Below the pieces are notes generated by a model. It was not told the origin of the DNA. It did no database searches and saw only the letters and a program-made list of their open reading frames with translations. A stretch of DNA of 8,358 bases from JANYJJ01 sp038241115 (GTDB lineage Bacteria > Pseudomonadota > Gammaproteobacteria > Burkholderiales > Burkholderiaceae_C): the NCBI GenBank assembly GCA_038241115.1, contig JBBRGA010000147.1, positions 1 to 8,358 on the forward strand, given 5' to 3'. Each line of letters starts with the position of its first letter. Within the stretch, counting starts at the first letter, position 1. Shown in pieces: positions 6,205-8,358 of the stretch. The translations under genes were made by a program, and so were the position numbers.

Positions 6205-7188
6205 TCAAGCCAAGCGAACCCGAGGATCAGCCCAGGTGTAAGCGATGTCGATCAACACATAAGTGGCGATGTAGAGCAGCGATCCCAAAAACACCATCGT
6301 GCGGACGATCGCGAAGTCTTGCTTGGTGATGGCCTCGATCACGTAAGCGCCCAGCCCGGGAAGTCCGAAGAAGCTCTCAAACACGAGACTGCCCAAAAAG
6401 ATGTAAGGCAAATAACTGCCGGCGCTGGTGATGATGGGAATCAGCGCATTGCGCAGCACATGGCGGAACAGCACTGTGATCTCGGCCAGACCTTTGGCGC
6501 GCGCAGTGCGAACGTAGTCTTTGCCCATCTCTTCCAGGAACATGGCGCGGTACAGACGCGCCTCTCCACCCAGTCGCGCCACCAGCGAAAGCAGGATGGG
6601 CAGCAGCAAAAATTTCAACGCGTCCAGCCCACCCGCGTAGCCCGAAATGGGCGCGAGCTTGAGCACGCGCGAGAACAAAAACTGACCCACGATGATGTAA
6701 AACAAGCTGCTGATGGACAGCATCACCACGCAGGCGACCACGCCCCAAAAATCAAGCCTGCTGTTGCGGAACAAAGCCAGCAACAGCGCGAAAGCGGTAC
6801 TGGCGATCACTTGCAGCACAAACAGCGGCAAGGCCATTTGCAAACTCACCCACATCCGCGTGGCGACCTCATGCCCGATGTCGCCGGCGCTTTCGGCGTC
6901 AGCGCGGCCGAACTGCAGCTTGAACAACGAGACCGAACGTTCCCAGAAAATCGTTTCGGTCAATTTTTCTGTGCCACTGGCTTTCTCGTTCAAGTAAAGC
7001 GGTTTGGCATAGCCGCGCTCGGCTTTCCATTTGTCGATGATTTCTTGGTTGACACGTTTTCCGCCGATGTTCATGCGTGCCATGTCGTCGGGCGTGTTGA
7101 CGGTGAAGAACAAAAAGAAGGTGGCTAAATTGACACCCAGCAACACCAAAAAGCCGTAGCCGATGCGGCGAACCATGTAAGAGAGCAT
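6205..7188 (-). CDS. DppB-type ABC importer permease
   Basis: This is the first of the two inner-membrane channel subunits. The 327-residue protein starts with the family-typical N-terminus MLSYMVRRIGYGFLVLLGVN, leading into membrane segment 1 (about 10-30). A periplasmic region (about 31-115) follows. Further membrane segments lie near 116-139, 145-170, 192-205, 246-270 and 296-316. The EAA loop contacting the ATPase is at 225-251 (YVRTARAKGL, then FRHVLRNALIP). The conserved block FFGLPGLGAYVIEAI (273-287) and the end DPRVRLA are typical of DppB/OppB proteins. The length is normal (about 310-340). ATG 7188 has an AAGGCGAG Shine-Dalgarno-like stretch roughly 8-11 nt upstream. It is second in the operon, 53 bp after the binding-protein gene. 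The exact substrate cannot be read from the permease. Confidence 0.95.
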   Translation of the reverse strand: MLSYMVRRIGYGFLVLLGVNLATFFLFFTVNTPDDMARMNIGGKRVNQEIIDKWKAERGYAKPLYLNEKASGTEKLTETIFWERSVSLFKLQFGRADAESAGDIGHEVATRMWVSLQMALPLFVLQVIASTAFALLLALFRNSRLDFWGVVACVVMLSISSLFYIIVGQFLFSRVLKLAPISGYAGGLDALKFLLLPILLSLVARLGGEARLYRAMFLEEMGKDYVRTARAKGLAEITVLFRHVLRNALIPIITSAGSYLPYIFLGSLVFESFFGLPGLGAYVIEAITKQDFAIVRTMVFLGSLLYIATYVLIDIAYTWADPRVRLA

Positions 7189-7215
7189 TGCTTCGTCTCG
7201 CCTTGAATTTAAAAA

Positions 7216-7265
7216 TTCGTCAGAACTTCGTCAAAACTTCGTCAGAACTTTGCCAAGATTTCGCC
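7216..7265. repeat. 11-bp tandem repeat spanning the binding-protein stop codon
   Basis: Units are TTCGTCAGAAC (7216-7226), TTCGTCAAAAC (7227-7237), TTCGTCAGAAC (7238-7248), a degenerate TTTGCCAAGAT (7249-7259) and a partial TTCGCC (7260-7265). The transcript reads GTTCTGACGAA three times. Each unit carries a TGA. Because 11 is not a multiple of three, the three TGAs fall in three different frames; the first is the actual stop (7242-7244). Confidence 0.85.
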
Positions 7266-8358
7266 GCGCGCATTCATGCGCTCACGGCGGCGGAAACTGC
7301 GCACCGCCACGGCAACAAGTGCGCCTATGCCCAGGCCAATCAAGATCAGCGGCCACCACACCGGTTGATTCCATGCGCTGAGCAGCTTCACGCGCTGCGC
7401 GCTGTCGACGCGCAAGTAGCGGCCTTGATCGCGAATCATCACGGCGGGCTTGAGGTTTTTCACCCAAACCTGGGCCGCCGAGGACGAATACGGAAAGTAG
7501 CCAAAGCTCCACGGCGCATCTTGCTGAGCAACGCTGACCATCTTGTCGATAAGCGCTTGCTTTTGCGGGCCGTCGTCCAGCAACTTCATTTGCGCGAACA
7601 GCTTGTCGAATTCGGGAGACGCGTAATTGGCGGTGTTCTCGCCGTCGAATTTTGTTTTGCCGTTGGGACCGTAGAGCAAAAACAAAAAGTTCTCGGCATC
7701 TGGGTAGTCGGCCAACCAGCCCAGCCAGAAGACCTGGTAATTGCCTTTGCGCACCTTGTCTTGAAACTGGTTGTTGTCGGTCGCGCGCACTTCAAGCTGG
7801 ATATCGATCTTGGCGAATTGCCTCACCACCCAATCGATTTCAGGTTTGCGCTCGGGCGTGGCGGCCGCGTAAAAGTCGTAGTTGATGACCACTGGTTTGC
7901 CGGTGGCGGTTTCGCGGCCATTCGGATACCCCGCCTCGGTCATCAATCTTTTGGCGTCTTCTATGGACCGGCGCACGACCTTCCCGTCCACCACTTTGTG
8001 GGTGACTGGGTTGGCACCTTCCAGCGTGTTGTGCTTCGATCCGAAGATGCCGTCTGGCAATGGGCCCATGGCCGTTTCGCCGCCCTTCTTTGGAAATATT
8101 TTTGAATACTCTTCCCAGTCGATGGCGATGGAAATAGCTTGGCGCAGCTTGCGATTTCGCTGTTGATGTTCCGGCGTGTCGCCGTAGCCGATTTGAGGAT
8201 CCTGCATGTTGAAGCCGATCAACCAGCTGGTCACGTCGGGGAACTTGGGCAAGCGAAAACCTTTTTCCAGGTATTCGGCGCGCACCGCCTCAGAGTCTTG
8301 CATTGCCACCAGATAGGCCAAGCCGGTGTCGTTGCGTTCGAACACTTCGATGTCGTAG
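7242..8358 (-). CDS. Membrane-tethered peptide-type substrate-binding protein (SBP family 5), C-terminal part
   Basis: This is the C-terminal 371 residues of a solute-binding protein. The frame is open through 8358, so the start, signal peptide and N-terminal lobe are outside the window; the GTG at 8345 is simply an internal valine codon. SBP family 5 features include RKLRQAISIAIDWEEY, the block FWLGWLADYPDAENFLFLLY and NYASPEFDKLFAQMK. Unlike free periplasmic DppA/OppA, the protein continues past the usual end into VWWPLILIGLGIGALVAVAV (fragment residues 333-352), a clear membrane helix. A positive RSFRRRER stop-transfer sequence and a short tail to residue 371 follow. This predicts a binding domain in the periplasm anchored to the inner membrane beside its permeases. 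It is first in the visible operon. The ligand is probably a peptide or similar compound; nickel, glutathione or opine-like ligands also occur in this family. Confidence 0.93.
   Translation of the reverse strand, partial: YDIEVFERNDTGLAYLVAMQDSEAVRAEYLEKGFRLPKFPDVTSWLIGFNMQDPQIGYGDTPEHQQRNRKLRQAISIAIDWEEYSKIFPKKGGETAMGPLPDGIFGSKHNTLEGANPVTHKVVDGKVVRRSIEDAKRLMTEAGYPNGRETATGKPVVINYDFYAAATPERKPEIDWVVRQFAKIDIQLEVRATDNNQFQDKVRKGNYQVFWLGWLADYPDAENFLFLLYGPNGKTKFDGENTANYASPEFDKLFAQMKLLDDGPQKQALIDKMVSVAQQDAPWSFGYFPYSSSAAQVWVKNLKPAVMIRDQGRYLRVDSAQRVKLLSAWNQPVWWPLILIGLGIGALVAVAVRSFRRRERMNARGEILAKF

Noticed and set aside
4962..8105. Long plus-strand ORFs antisense to the transporter operon (412, 359 and 305 codons)
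   Set aside because: They mirror well-supported permease and binding-protein genes, are rich in His, Gln and Arg as expected of complementary GC-rich frames, and show no domain or ribosome-binding site.
2685..8358. Calling the operon yejABEF
   Set aside because: Gene order and the fused ATPase fit, but the long second permease, the tethered binding protein and the 628-residue ATPase differ from Yej proteins, so no symbols were assigned.

Overview
The window looks like chromosomal DNA of a GC-rich Gram-negative bacterium. It is most likely a betaproteobacterium of the order Burkholderiales (Comamonadaceae-like). This rests on the GC-rich third codon positions, the protein style, a periplasmic peptidoglycan endopeptidase, and a peptide-type ABC transporter of a kind common in that group. 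The lineage is an inference from protein character and was not tested by a search. No phage, insertion sequence, CRISPR array, tRNA or rRNA is visible.

Layout. (1) Positions 1-282, minus strand: the first 94 codons of an exported protein that runs off the left edge. (2) Positions 317-1090, plus strand: an IclR-family transcription regulator, divergent from gene 1. The 34-bp gap and its flanks carry nested inverted repeats that could be the regulator's operator. (3) Positions 1132-2385, minus strand: a PbpG (PBP7)-type D-alanyl-D-alanine endopeptidase. It converges on the IclR gene and carries unusual basic and proline-rich low-complexity extensions. (4) Positions 2386-2684: a 299-bp gap with a candidate promoter for pbpG, a strong stem-loop and one doubtful small ORF. 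(5) Positions 2685-8358, minus strand: a four-gene operon for a peptide/nickel-class (SBP family 5) ABC importer. Its order is substrate-binding protein (5' end outside the window), DppB-type permease, extended DppC-type permease, fused double ATPase.

How the genes work together. The binding protein should capture a peptide-like solute in the periplasm. The two permeases form the channel, and the single two-domain ATPase supplies both nucleotide-binding sites. Three things set this importer apart from textbook Dpp/Opp. The binding protein ends in a transmembrane helix, so it is probably membrane-tethered. The second permease has about 200 extra N-terminal residues with three predicted membrane segments and a periplasmic loop. 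Only the first ATPase half keeps the four-cysteine motif known to bind an iron-sulphur cluster in DppD/DppF proteins. Two of the intercistronic gaps are built from short tandem repeats: 7-bp units between the permeases, and 11-bp units at the end of the binding-protein gene.

I do not see a clearly new biological system. The best leads are the architecture of the tethered importer, the intercistronic repeats and the IclR operator candidate. Long ORFs antisense to the operon look like GC-rich shadow frames.
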